DNA of 64,000 nucleotides. It comes from Caulobacter endophyticus. Lineage in GTDB: Bacteria; Pseudomonadota; Alphaproteobacteria; Caulobacterales; Caulobacteraceae. Below are positions 1 through 9,920 of the stretch, one piece after another. The notes beneath the pieces were generated by a model that made no database searches, was not told the origin of the DNA, and saw only the letters and a list, made by a program, of their open reading frames with translations. Where the stretch lies: positions 1 to 64,000 of the forward strand of contig NZ_JARQWV010000016.1 of the NCBI RefSeq assembly GCF_029543245.1. The letters run 5' to 3'. Position 1 is the first letter of the stretch; every line of letters starts with the position of its first letter. A program made the position numbers and the translations under genes.

Positions 1-780
1 CGAAGCCGAAACGCTAAACAAACACACGGTCTCCGGGCTCCGCCCGGCCGCTCCGCGCCTCCCCGACCTAACGCGTGCGAACGCGGGAGACTGCGAACCC
101 GCGCCCAACCTCAAGGAACCTCCCCCTGTGGGGGAGGTTCGTCGCCTCAGATCCTCCCCCTGAAGGGGGAGGTGGCCCGAAGGGCCGGAGGGGGAAGTGT
201 CTGATGAGGTCCGAGCATCCCCAACGCCAGCAACACCTTCCCCCTCAGTCGCTCCGCGACAGCTCCCCCTTCAGGGGGAGCGTCTGGAAGGACGCCCCCC
301 GCACGCCCCCAAAAGCCAAAGAAACCGCCCTTCCCGGCTGTCGCCATCTTGACACAGGCGTCACCCACGGCCATTTGCCGACTCAAGGATTTGCCACGCA
401 GCTGATTTGACATCGATCGGGCCGCCAACGCACAGCGCGCGCCCTCTTTGAAACAGGATGTCATCCTCGCCGCGCCAGGTCCCAGCGGTCGTCGATCAAA
501 AGATCGACGTTCATGAACGCCGCGCTCGATGCCGCCACCCTCCGCCCTTTTTGTGCGGAGCGTTACCCCGTGGCCTTTCGTGCGTTAGTTCACAGAACGT
601 CGAAAATTTTTTCGCCGATCCTGCTGGAAGCTTGGAGCGCCTGCGCAGCGGGGTCCTAACCCTTGAGGAAGCAGTCGACGGCCCGAACTCGCGAGGATCC
701 GCGGAAGGCCGATGACATGTTGAGGCATTCTCGGCCCGTCCCCCGTCGCAAAGGGGCCGGCGCCGATTTCGGAGAGCTTG
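1..780. other. Intergenic region upstream of rpoD
   Basis: I see no convincing gene here. Open frames on both strands are antisense to rpoD or run through repeats. The stretch holds a small GC hairpin near 36-50 and a GGGGGAGG-type repeat at 114-290. From about 340 onward the sequence is less repetitive and probably carries the rpoD promoter(s). Two TTGACA hexamers occur at 349-354 and 407-412, but neither has a convincing -10 at normal spacing. The short A/T-rich patch near 600-615 is another candidate promoter area. A reading that stops at 15-17 could be the tail of an upstream gene, but too little of it is present to say. Confidence 0.5.
114..290. repeat. Dispersed inverted repeat, family A (CCTCCCCC/GGGGGAGG), copy 1
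   Basis: Short palindromes of the type CCTCCCCCTGTGGGGGAGG are followed by a segment with GGCCCGAAGGGCCGGAGGGGGAA, then a 30-50 base spacer, then an inverted arm ending in CTCCCCCTTCAGGGGGAG. The same arms recur near 9685-9865, 10567-10612 and 19908-20048. It is intergenic and likely a REP-like mobile palindrome; no coding function is seen. Confidence 0.75.
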
Positions 781-2736
<1,956 letters not shown>

Positions 2737-2746
2737 TCCAACGACA

Positions 2747-2775
2747 AACGCCCCGATCCATGATCGGGGCGTTTT
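2747..2775 (+). terminator. Intrinsic terminator of rpoD
   Basis: Perfect 12-bp stem (2747-2758 with 2762-2773) and a 3-base loop, with a run of T that begins in the stem end and continues to 2775. It lies 10 bases after the rpoD stop. The stem is symmetrical and could also stop the converging small gene on the minus strand. Confidence 0.9.
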
Positions 2776-2780
2776 CCTTG

Positions 2781-2969
2781 TTAGCTGTTCTTGGTGTCGC
2801 GGCCGTCCGGCTCTCGAGCCACGCCCTTGAACGGACCCTCGCTCGACTTGCGCTCCATGAACTGACCGGAACGCTCGTCGCGCTTCTGCCAGTCGCCGTT
2901 CGAATGTTGAAACTGGGTGCGAGCCGTCACCGCGCCGCGCCGAAATCCGTTACCCGTATTCGTGGCCAT
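2781..2969 (-). CDS. Small conserved hypothetical protein (62 aa)
   Basis: A 62-residue basic, hydrophilic protein with no signal peptide or membrane segment. It has the pattern RTQFQHSNGDWQKRD, then SGQFMERK, then PFKGV near the C-terminus. This resembles a widespread family of tiny bacterial proteins of unknown function with a motif like W-x-KRD-x-x-T/SG-x-F-M-D-x-K and a terminal PFKGVRxE. The ATG at 2969 is preceded by a GGAGGGG ribosome-binding site, which supports it as a real gene. It converges on rpoD and shares its terminator hairpin. Function is unknown. Confidence 0.72.
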   Translation of the reverse strand: MATNTGNGFRRGAVTARTQFQHSNGDWQKRDERSGQFMERKSSEGPFKGVAREPDGRDTKNS

Positions 2970-3109
2970 GGGCCCCTCCGATGCAGGAACATACTAGCAA
3001 CATTCTCGAAGAATCGCAGGTTCGTCAAGGGGCTCGCTCGATGGCTCTTCTTGAGCACGGAAAGGGGCGGCCGAAGCCGCCCCTCCCAGTTCGAGGGGAG
3101 CAAGCCGGC

Positions 3110-3949
3110 TCAGTTGTTGCCGGTCTTGATGTCGGCCGAGCCGGCGCCATTGGCCGAACCCGAGACGCCGCTGCGCGAGGCCGAGCCCGAGAGGCCCAGA
3201 GAGCCCGACTGGCCGGCGCCGCCCTTGCTGGTCGAGGCGCTGGACGAGCCCGAACCACCGGCCGAGCCCGAGGCGCCGTCGCGGCTGACCGAACCGCCGC
3301 CGGTCAGGGCGCCGCCTCCGGTCGCATTGGTCGAGGCGGCCGCGTCGCGGGCCGAGCCGGCGGCGTTGCGAGCGACGCCCGTGGCGCGACCGGCCGCTTC
3401 CGCAGCCCGGTCACGCGCCGAACCGGCGGCGCCCTGGGCGCGGGTGGCGGTCCCCGAGACGGTCGAGGTCAGGCCGCTCGTATCGGGCGTCCCGACCGAA
3501 CCCGCGCTGGAACCCGAACCGGCCAGAGCGCCGGTCAACTGGCCGGCGGTCGCAGAGGCCGAGCCCGAGCCGGAACCTTCGGCCGAACCGCTGGCGCTCG
3601 AGGCGGTGTTGCGGGCTGTCGAGGCCGCCCCTTCGGCGGCGCCGCGGGTGCGGCCGGCGGCGTCGCGGGCCTTACCGCGGACAGTCGAGGTCGTCTCGCC
3701 GGCTCGGTCGCGGATCCGGCTGGTGGTCCCGCGGACGCCCGAGCCCAGGCCGCTGGTGTCGGGTGCGGTCAGGCCGCCGCCCAGGCCGCCGGCGCCGCCG
3801 AGCTGGCCGCCGAGGCCGCCCATGCCGCCGGTGAGGCCGCCGGTCAGACCGCCGCCGCCCGAGCCGCCCAGCAGTTGGGCCTGGGCCACCGGCGCGGCCA
3901 TCAGCACGGCGACCGAAGCGGCGGTGACGAGGAACGAGATCTTACGCAT
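3110..3949 (-). CDS. Secreted Gly/Ser/Ala-rich low-complexity protein
   Basis: A 279-residue protein with a clear signal peptide (MRKIS, hydrophobic stretch, APVAQAQ cleavage region near residue 24). The rest is low complexity. A GGLTGGLTGGMGGLGG-type glycine block is followed by alternating Ala/Ser/Gly/Thr segments with recurrent DTSGL motifs (near 65 and about 180) and many Arg/Asp pairs such as RDRAAEAAGRAT. It ends GADIKTGNN. No enzymatic motif is seen, so it may be structural, adhesive or part of the cell surface. It lies downstream of, and on the same strand as, the subtilisin-like gene at 4051-5319 with a gap of about 100 bases. The two mature N-termini look alike (AQLLGG and AQLLPGG). 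Very long frames on the opposite strand are high-GC shadows; the signal peptide identifies the real frame. Confidence 0.72.
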   Translation of the reverse strand: MRKISFLVTAASVAVLMAAPVAQAQLLGGSGGGGLTGGLTGGMGGLGGQLGGAGGLGGGLTAPDTSGLGSGVRGTTSRIRDRAGETTSTVRGKARDAAGRTRGAAEGAASTARNTASSASGSAEGSGSGSASATAGQLTGALAGSGSSAGSVGTPDTSGLTSTVSGTATRAQGAAGSARDRAAEAAGRATGVARNAAGSARDAAASTNATGGGALTGGGSVSRDGASGSAGGSGSSSASTSKGGAGQSGSLGLSGSASRSGVSGSANGAGSADIKTGNN

Positions 3950-4050
3950 GGGACGTCTCCTTGAGGGTCATTTCGCGGGGCGTCTTTTCCGCCTCCTGCC
4001 CCGTCCAACGACGCCGCTCGGGGCTTTCTTCCATCGCCGTCGAATTTTTT

Positions 4051-5319
4051 TCAGCGGCCTGCGTCGACCTCGCCGACGCCGAACGTCCGGTCGGGCCCCG
4101 GCGCGCCCAGATCCTTGGCCGAGCGGCCCAGAGCCGCCACCGCCGCCCTGGCCTTGGCCGGATCGGGGCTCGCCGTCAGCCGGGCCAGCCGCCCGGCCAC
4201 CACCGGCGCGGCGAACGAGGTGCCGCGCAAGGTCGCCTTGCGTCCGCCGAGCGCGGCGGCACGCACCTCGGCTCCCGGCGCGGCGAACGCCACCTGGCCG
4301 TTGGCGCTGGCCTCGGGCAGCGCCCTGCTCCGCTTGTCCACGCCCGTGACCGCCACCACCCCCGGATACGAAGCCGGATACAGCGGCGGCGCGGCCGGAC
4401 CGTCGTTGCCGACCGCCGCCACCACCAGCACGCCCTGGCCGACCAGCGCCTTCACCGCCGCCCGCAGCGCGCCGTTGTCAGGCCCGACGAGGCTGACATT
4501 GACCACCGGAACCTTGGCCGCGCTCATCCAGGAGAGCGCCCCGACGATCGCCGAGGCCGAGCCGCCGGTCGGTCCTACGCCATAGACGTCGGCGGCCAGC
4601 AGCCGCGCGCCGGGTCCCGCCGATCCGTAGTCGCGCGCCGCGATCAGCGAGGCCGCCGCCGTCCCGTGCGCCCCGGCCTTGGGCGCGCCCCTGGCGAACC
4701 CGCGCTGCTCGATGGAAACGCCGCGAAAGTCCGGATGCCCGGCCTCGACTCCGCCGTCGACCAGCCCCACCCGTGGGCCGCCCCCGGCAGCGCCAGCCGA
4801 AGCAGCGGCCGCGAAGCCGGCCACATTGGCCACACCCGCGCCGGCATAGATGTGATTGAAATCGTAGTCGCCCGACGGGTCCAGCGCCCGCAGGCGGCGG
4901 ACGGCCTCGCGCGCGTTCATGCCGCGCGGCGGCGTCAGGGTCACCAGTTCGATGCCGAGCTCGCCCGAACGCTCGCGCCGCGCCTCGACGAAGCCGGCGG
5001 CCAGGGCCCGCCGCTGGGCTTCTGGACTGGGCGAGACGGCCAGCACCTCGCCCCGGACGACCGGCCGGCCCTGGTCGTCGGGCTCCAGCACGCGGGGATT
5101 GGCGCGCAGCAAGGCCTTCAATCGGTCCAGCCCCGCCAGGTCCTGCACGCCCCGCGCGGTGCGCGTGGTCAGGTCCTCGGCCCCGTCGACCACGTCGGAG
5201 ACCACCGGCAGGCGTCCGGGCAGCGACGGCAGGCCGCCCGGCAACAGCTGCGCATCCGCCGCCGGTGCGAGAGCCAGGGCGCAGACCGCGACGACCAGGA
5301 CGTGGACTTTCTTCCGCAA
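4051..5319 (-). CDS. Secreted S8 (subtilisin-like) serine protease
   Basis: A 422-residue exported protease. Signal peptide about 1-23 (cleaved after ADA), then a propeptide-like region to about 180. The S8 domain follows with Asp188 in VGLVDGGV, His218 in GAHGTAAASL, the oxyanion Asn305 in AAVGNDG and the nucleophile Ser368 in RGTSFAAPVVAG. All four key positions are present, so it should be active. No membrane anchor is visible at the C-terminus. It is divergent from the ECF sigma factor at 5446, with about 126 bases between them, and upstream of the Gly-rich secreted protein at 3110. The arrangement suggests that the sigma factor controls this protease or the reverse; that is inference. 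Confidence 0.9.
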   Translation of the reverse strand: MRKKVHVLVVAVCALALAPAADAQLLPGGLPSLPGRLPVVSDVVDGAEDLTTRTARGVQDLAGLDRLKALLRANPRVLEPDDQGRPVVRGEVLAVSPSPEAQRRALAAGFVEARRERSGELGIELVTLTPPRGMNAREAVRRLRALDPSGDYDFNHIYAGAGVANVAGFAAAASAGAAGGGPRVGLVDGGVEAGHPDFRGVSIEQRGFARGAPKAGAHGTAAASLIAARDYGSAGPGARLLAADVYGVGPTGGSASAIVGALSWMSAAKVPVVNVSLVGPDNGALRAAVKALVGQGVLVVAAVGNDGPAAPPLYPASYPGVVAVTGVDKRSRALPEASANGQVAFAAPGAEVRAAALGGRKATLRGTSFAAPVVAGRLARLTASPDPAKARAAVAALGRSAKDLGAPGPDRTFGVGEVDAGR

Positions 5320-5398
5320 CGCGATCTCCGTGGCTTGCCGCGCGAGAACGATGGCCGGAACCCGCGCGGAGTGGAATAATTATCCGGTTCATGGATTA

Positions 5399-5424
5399 AA
5401 CGCCGGAAGCGGCGCGTTTCTTCC
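5399..5424 (-). promoter_or_regulatory. Possible ECF-type promoter for the S8 protease
   Basis: On the minus strand GGAAG (5424-5420) and CGTT (5402-5399) are separated by 17 bases. ECF sigma factors commonly use GGAAC and CGTT-like elements at 16-17 base spacing. It points toward the protease gene at 5319. This is a single weak match found by eye in a GC-rich region. Confidence 0.25.
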
Positions 5425-5445
5425 CTTAGGCGACGTAGGCGGACC

Positions 5446-5946
5446 TTGGATTCTTTTCAGAAGGACATGCTGGACCTGCTGCCGCGGCTTCGCCGCATGG
5501 CGCGGGTGCTGGCTCGGGATCCCGCCGACGCCGACGACCTGACGCAGCTGACCGTGGAACGCGCCCTGGCGCGCCGCGACCAGTGGCGGGAAGGCACGCG
5601 ACAAGACAGCTGGATGTTTCGGATCATGCGCAACGCCTGGATCGACGAGAGCAGAAGCAGGGCCCGCCATGGCCGTGTCCTGGCCCCGCCCGAGGCCGGC
5701 GTGCACGCCGCCGATCCGGCCGCCCCGTCGCTGGACGGACGCCTGGCCCTGACCGCCGTCGAGGCGGCGCTGGACGCCCTGCCCGAGGACCAACGCATCG
5801 CCGTGGCCCTGGTGCTGATCGAAGGCCTGTCCTACCAGGAAGCCGCCGATAGTCTCGACATCCCGATGGGGACCCTCACCAGCCGCCTCGCACGCGGCCG
5901 CACGGCCCTGCAGGCCGCGCTGATCGACCAAGGAGCCAGGCCATGA
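5446..5946 (+). CDS. ECF-family RNA polymerase sigma factor
   Basis: A 166-residue group 4 sigma factor with only the two essential domains. Region 2 covers about 5-75, with LLPRLRRMARVLARDPADAD, and the WMFRIMRNAWID segment. Region 4 covers about 100-155, with ALPEDQRIAVALVLIEGLSYQEAA and an HTH ending GTLTSRLARGRTAL. I chose TTG at 5446 because the sigma region 2 helix begins at once; ATG at 5467 has an AGAAGGA ribosome-binding site but would trim it. The stop overlaps the start of the next gene (ATGA at 5943-5946), so it is translationally coupled to its likely anti-sigma factor. Confidence 0.93.
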   Translation: MDSFQKDMLDLLPRLRRMARVLARDPADADDLTQLTVERALARRDQWREGTRQDSWMFRIMRNAWIDESRSRARHGRVLAPPEAGVHAADPAAPSLDGRLALTAVEAALDALPEDQRIAVALVLIEGLSYQEAADSLDIPMGTLTSRLARGRTALQAALIDQGARP

Positions 5947-6713
5947 CCGTGAGCGACGAAGAGGTCTTCGCCTATGTGGACGGCGAGCTCCCGCCCGAGA
6001 CCATGGCCAGGATCACCGCGGCCATGACCAAGGACCCGGCCCTGGCAGCCCGGATCCAGGCCCAGCGCGACCTGCGGCGCCTGCTGTCGGGGGCCCATGC
6101 CGGGGTGCTGCGCGAACCGGTCCCGCCCGGCCTGAAGGCGACCGTCACCGCCGGGAGCAAACCGGCCGAAGTGATCGCCTTCCCGCAGCCCAAGCCCAAG
6201 GAAAAGCTCAAGGACAAGGCCAAGGCCCAGAAGCCCGCCGCGCCGATCGCCGGTCGCCCGGCCTTCCGCAAGCCTCCGGCCTGGGCGGCCATGGCCGCCT
6301 GCCTGGTGGCGGGCCTGGCGATCGGCCGCCTGGCCCTGCCCTCGCCGCCGACCGCCGACGGTCGCGCCGCCGAGCTGCCGATGGCCGTCGGACCGCTGGC
6401 CCGGGCGCTGGAGGACGGCGCGGCCGCGCAGGGCCAGGGCCCGGTGCGGATCGGCGTGACCTTCAAGAGCCAGGCCGGCCGCTGGTGCCGCACCTTCCAG
6501 GGCCAGGACCAGGCGGGCGTGGCCTGCCGCGCAGACGGCGCCTGGCGGGTGCTGGCCTCCTCGCCCGCGACGGCTCCGGCCGCCGGCGGCGAGTACCGCC
6601 AAGCCGCTTCGGAAACGCCCACGGCGGTGATGGCCGTGGTCGACGGCATGATCTCGGGCGCGCCGCTGGACGCGGCCGGCGAGGCCCAGGCCCTGAAGAG
6701 CAACTGGCGCTGA
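5943..6713 (+). CDS. Membrane-bound anti-sigma factor
   Basis: A 256-residue protein. It has a short N-terminal helical domain (about 1-60, opening SDEEVFAYVDGELPP, typical of anti-sigma factors that hold ECF sigmas), a Lys/Pro-rich linker (about 75-110), one transmembrane helix near 114-133 and a periplasmic C-terminal domain with two Cys residues. There is no HxxxCxxC zinc motif in the N-terminal part, so it is not a classical zinc-binding anti-sigma factor. The ATGA overlap with the upstream sigma gene supports the pairing. The signal sensed is unknown; the periplasmic half and the neighbouring protease suggest an envelope or extracytoplasmic cue (inference). Confidence 0.85.
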   Translation: MTVSDEEVFAYVDGELPPETMARITAAMTKDPALAARIQAQRDLRRLLSGAHAGVLREPVPPGLKATVTAGSKPAEVIAFPQPKPKEKLKDKAKAQKPAAPIAGRPAFRKPPAWAAMAACLVAGLAIGRLALPSPPTADGRAAELPMAVGPLARALEDGAAAQGQGPVRIGVTFKSQAGRWCRTFQGQDQAGVACRADGAWRVLASSPATAPAAGGEYRQAASETPTAVMAVVDGMISGAPLDAAGEAQALKSNWR

Positions 6714-6726
6714 ACTGAACTCAAAG

Positions 6727-6787
6727 GCGGATAGGGTCGCCGCCTCCTGGAAAGACTAGGGGAAAATCCAGGAGGCGGCGTATCCGC
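6727..6787. terminator. Long two-part hairpin after the sigma/anti-sigma operon
   Basis: A 14-bp perfect stem (6738-6751 with 6767-6780) extended by a 7-bp stem (6727-6733 with 6781-6787) across a 4-base bulge on the 5' side. It begins 14 bases after the anti-sigma stop. There is no clear T tract on the plus strand, so it may be a processing or transcript-stability element rather than a simple terminator. Confidence 0.6.
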
Positions 6788-6839
6788 GCCCTTCGCAGGG
6801 GGGGACGCGAGGCGGGCGCGGACAATGACCGGAGGACTG

Positions 6840-7061
6840 CTAGGCCAGAAGGTCGAGCAGGACGCCGGTCATGGCGTCGGCGGTGCGAAGCACCGCGGCG
6901 TTGGCGGAGAAGTCGGTTCGCGCCGAGATCTGCTCGACGCGCTCGGCGGCGAGATCCGTCTTGGCGGAAAGGCCCGCATCGCTCCCCACGCGCTGGGCGC
7001 TGGCGGCCAGACGGCCGGTCGCGGCGCCCATGCCCGCGGCGGAGATCGAGAAGGCCTGCAT
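6840..7061 (-). CDS. Mini flagellar axial-like protein (73 aa)
   Basis: A 73-residue protein that looks like the two ends of a flagellar rod/hook protein joined with almost nothing between. The start MQAFSISAAGMGAATGRLAASAQ resembles the N-terminal helix of FlgB/FlgC/FlgE proteins, and the end DLAAERVEQISARTDFSANAAVLRTADAM resembles their C-terminal helix. In full axial proteins these two helices form the coiled core. There is no central domain. The ATG at 7061 has an AGGGGA ribosome-binding site. It sits alone between the sigma/anti-sigma operon and a peptidase gene, with no flagellar genes nearby. Similarity is judged by eye. Confidence 0.65.
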   Translation of the reverse strand: MQAFSISAAGMGAATGRLAASAQRVGSDAGLSAKTDLAAERVEQISARTDFSANAAVLRTADAMTGVLLDLLA

Positions 7062-7302
7062 GAACCGTTTCCCCTGTCGTATCGCGAAGCTGACGGGGTT
7101 CGGTTAAGCGGATCTTCATAAATAGGGTGAATTTCCATCGACCTTACCAAATCCTATAGATTATTTTTCTCGTTAAGGTTACCCGGACGAACAGTCTGAT
7201 CGCCGGCAAAGTGTCGCGTCCAGGCAGAGCTTGCTCGACAAGCCCCGCCGGCCTCTGCAAGGTCGCCGGCCCGGTGGATCCGCCGCCTTTGGAATCTGAC
7301 GC

Positions 7303-8976
7303 ATGCCCTTTTCGCGCCGCGCCGCCTGTCTTGGCGCAACCTGCCTGAGCGCCGCCCTCCTGCTCGTCGCCTCTCCCACGCTCGCCGCCGCCAAGGACGC
7401 CTTCGTTCCGTCGTCCGAGGCGATCCGCGCGCACATGACCTTCCTGGCCGACGACCTGATGGAGGGCCGCGAGGCCGGCACGCGGGGCTATGACCTGGCC
7501 GCCAACTATGTGGCCGCGCAGTTCGCCCTTCTGGGCCTGAAGCCGGCCGGCGACAGCGGCTCGTATCTGCAGACCGTGCCGCTGGTCGCCTACCGACCCG
7601 CCGGCGACGGCGAGATCAGGATCAGCGAGAACGGCGGCGCGGCCGCGTCGCTGGTGTTCGGCGAGGACTTCCTGCCCAGCCCGCAGGCCGACAAGGCCGA
7701 GTTGACCCTGAACGCCCCGCTGGTGTTCGTCGGCTTCGGGATCAGCGCCCCCGAACGCGGCCGCGACGACTTCGCCGGGCTGGACGTGGCGGGCAAGATC
7801 ATCGTGGTGCTGTCGGGGGCGCCCAAGGGCTTCCAGACCGAGGAACGGGCCCACTACGGTTCGGTGGGCGTCAAGCGGGCCGAGGCAGCCCGTCGCGGCG
7901 CGATCGGCGTTCTGACCCTGGGCACGCCCACGGGAGAAAAGCGCCGTCCGTTCGCCCGCGGCGTCGCCGGCAACCGCGACTGGCGCATGACCTGGAGCAC
8001 GCCGGAGGGCGCGCCCTTCGTACGCGGCGGCTCGGCGCCCAGCCTGGCCTCGATCAGCGTCAAGGGCGGCCAAAAGCTGTTCGGCTCGGCCGCCGCGCGC
8101 CTGGAAGCCATCTATGCCGCCGCCGAGACCCCCGAGGGCAAGGTCCAGGGCTTCGCGCTGCCGACGACCGCCAACTTGGCCCTCAAGAGCGAGATCCAGC
8201 AGCGCCGCAGCAGCAACGTCGCCGGCCTGATCGAGGGCTCGGATCCTACGCTGAAGGCCCAGACCATCGTGCTGAGCGCCCACCTCGACCACGAGGGGAT
8301 CAGGGAAAACCCCAAGCCCGGCGAGGACGCGGTCTATAACGGCGCCCTCGACAATGCGAGCGGCATCGCCACCCTGCTGGAGGTCGGTCGCGGCTTCATG
8401 CAGGGCAAGGCCCGGCCCAAGCGCTCGATCCTGCTGCTGGCGGTCACCGCAGAGGAAAAGGGCCTGATCGGCTCGGAATATTTCGCACACAATCCGACCG
8501 TGCCGAGGGCGGATCTGGCCGCCGACGTCAATCTGGACATGCCGGTGCTGCTGTATCCGTTCACCGACGTGGTGGCCTTCGGGGCCGACCGCTCGAGCAT
8601 CGGCCCGATCGTGGCCAAGGCCGCCGGCCGCGTCGACATCGCCCTGTCGCCCGACCCGATGCCGGAAGAAGGCCTGTTCACCCGCAGCGACCACTATCGC
8701 TTCGTCGAGCAGGGCGTGCCGTCGGTGTTCCTGATGACCGGCTTCAAGAACGGCGGCGAGAAGGCCTTCAAGGACTTCCTGGCCACGCACTACCACAAGC
8801 CAAACGACGACCTGAAGCAGCCGATCGACTACCAGGCGGCCGCCAAATTCGCCCTGGTCAATTACGAGATCGCCCACGACCTGGCCGACGCCGATGAGCG
8901 TCCGGTCTGGAAGGCCGGCGACTTCTTCGGCTCGATCTTCGCGCCCAAGGGGCATCCGTCCTCGGCTTCGCGCTGA
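7303..8976 (+). CDS. Exported M28-family zinc peptidase
   Basis: A 557-residue protein with a signal peptide (about 1-30, ending PTLAAA), an N-terminal segment with FLADDLMEGREAGTRG typical of M28 aminopeptidases, an inserted PA-like domain (about 135-290) and the catalytic M28 domain. Visible zinc ligands and catalytic residues are His327 and Asp329 in SAHLDHEG, Asp350 in GALDNASG, Glu384/Glu385 in TAEEKG, Asp412 in NLDMP and His464 in SDHYRF. All are present, so it should be active. It probably trims peptides in the periplasm or outside the cell. It is monocistronic or followed closely by the DUF998 gene (67-base gap). Confidence 0.92.
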   Translation: MPFSRRAACLGATCLSAALLLVASPTLAAAKDAFVPSSEAIRAHMTFLADDLMEGREAGTRGYDLAANYVAAQFALLGLKPAGDSGSYLQTVPLVAYRPAGDGEIRISENGGAAASLVFGEDFLPSPQADKAELTLNAPLVFVGFGISAPERGRDDFAGLDVAGKIIVVLSGAPKGFQTEERAHYGSVGVKRAEAARRGAIGVLTLGTPTGEKRRPFARGVAGNRDWRMTWSTPEGAPFVRGGSAPSLASISVKGGQKLFGSAAARLEAIYAAAETPEGKVQGFALPTTANLALKSEIQQRRSSNVAGLIEGSDPTLKAQTIVLSAHLDHEGIRENPKPGEDAVYNGALDNASGIATLLEVGRGFMQGKARPKRSILLLAVTAEEKGLIGSEYFAHNPTVPRADLAADVNLDMPVLLYPFTDVVAFGADRSSIGPIVAKAAGRVDIALSPDPMPEEGLFTRSDHYRFVEQGVPSVFLMTGFKNGGEKAFKDFLATHYHKPNDDLKQPIDYQAAAKFALVNYEIAHDLADADERPVWKAGDFFGSIFAPKGHPSSASR

Positions 8977-9043
8977 GGGAGCCATTGACCGAAAGGACGG
9001 AGGAGCCGATTTTGGAGCTTCGTCCTTATCGAGAGGGAATCTG

Positions 9044-9673
9044 GTGGCCAGCGTGGGCGCGCTCCTGAGGCTCGGCGTGATCACGCCGCTGGTGATGGTG
9101 GCCGACGTGTGGCTGGCCCAGAGGCTGTTCCCCGGCTTCGACCCCGGCGCCCAGTTCATCAGCGAGTTGGGCGGCCCGGCGGCCCCGACCCCCGAAATCT
9201 TCAATCTAGGCATGATGCTGGCCGGCGTGGCGGGGCTGTTCGCCGGGGCCGGCTTCGCCCATGCCCTGGAGAAGGCGGGCGGCCGCCGGCAGGTCTCGGC
9301 CTTCGCCGGGCTCTGGGTGGCGATGACGGGCCTGGGCGCCTTCTTCGCCGGGATCTTCCACTGGCCCGACCCCATGCACCGCGCCTGCGGCGTGGGCCTG
9401 GCCATCCAGTTTGCGCCGCTGTTCACCGCCTGGGCCCTGTGGGGTAAGCCGGGCTACCGGCGGCTGGCGCACTTCTCGCTGGGCTGGTTCTTCGGCCTGC
9501 TGCTGGTCCTGGCCCTGCTGACGGGCGTGTGGAACGTGCGCACGGGCAACGACGTCGGCTTCTGGCAGCGGGGACACGCGTTCCTGGGCCTCCTTTGGCT
9601 GGGCATAGCCGCCTGGAGCCTGGAACGCGGCTGGCGGGCCAGACCGGTGGAGCTGGAGCCGGCGGCGGCTTAG
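9044..9673 (+). CDS. DUF998-family integral membrane protein
   Basis: A 209-residue membrane protein with about six hydrophobic helices. It has the pattern GAQFISELGGPAAPTPEIFNLGM near residue 35 and several His residues (HWPDPMHRACG), as in DUF998 proteins, whose function is unknown. I chose GTG at 9044 because GAGAGGGA lies six bases upstream and the hydrophobic region begins soon after; the longer frame from 8894 overlaps the M28 gene and adds an Arg-rich non-conserved tail. The downstream region is repeat-rich and non-coding. Confidence 0.8.
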   Translation: MASVGALLRLGVITPLVMVADVWLAQRLFPGFDPGAQFISELGGPAAPTPEIFNLGMMLAGVAGLFAGAGFAHALEKAGGRRQVSAFAGLWVAMTGLGAFFAGIFHWPDPMHRACGVGLAIQFAPLFTAWALWGKPGYRRLAHFSLGWFFGLLLVLALLTGVWNVRTGNDVGFWQRGHAFLGLLWLGIAAWSLERGWRARPVELEPAAA

Positions 9674-9684
9674 CCGTCTGTGAC

Positions 9685-9865
9685 GGCCCCTCCGGCCCTC
9701 CTCCCCCAGAGGGGGAGGATCTGGCGACGAACCTCCCCCTCTGGGGGAGGCGGCCGAAGGCCGGTGGGGGGCCGGTTTCAGCTTTCGGGGCGTGGGTCGG
9801 TTTCGTGATCACTCCCCCCACCGATCGCTGCGCGATCGCCTCCCCCATAGGGGGAGGTTCCTTGT
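9685..9865. repeat. Dispersed inverted repeat, family A, copy 2
   Basis: Contains CCTCCTCCCCCAGAGGGGGAGG, then CCTCCCCCTCTGGGGGAGGC with GGCCGAAGGCCGGTGGGGG, a spacer of about 45 bases, and an inverted arm ending CCTCCCCCATAGGGGGAGG. It has the same architecture as the copies at 114-290 and 19908-20048. Confidence 0.75.
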
Positions 9866-9920
9866 GGGTGGGCACGGCTTGGCGGCCTCTCGCGCGATTG
9901 CGCAGAGTTGATCGGAGAGG

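Noticed and set aside
2760..5379. Plus-strand open frames overlapping the Gly-rich protein and the S8 protease (2760-4349, 2981-3964, 3961-5379)
   Set aside because: They are Arg/Pro-rich shadows; the minus strand has two signal peptides and a complete Ser-His-Asp triad.
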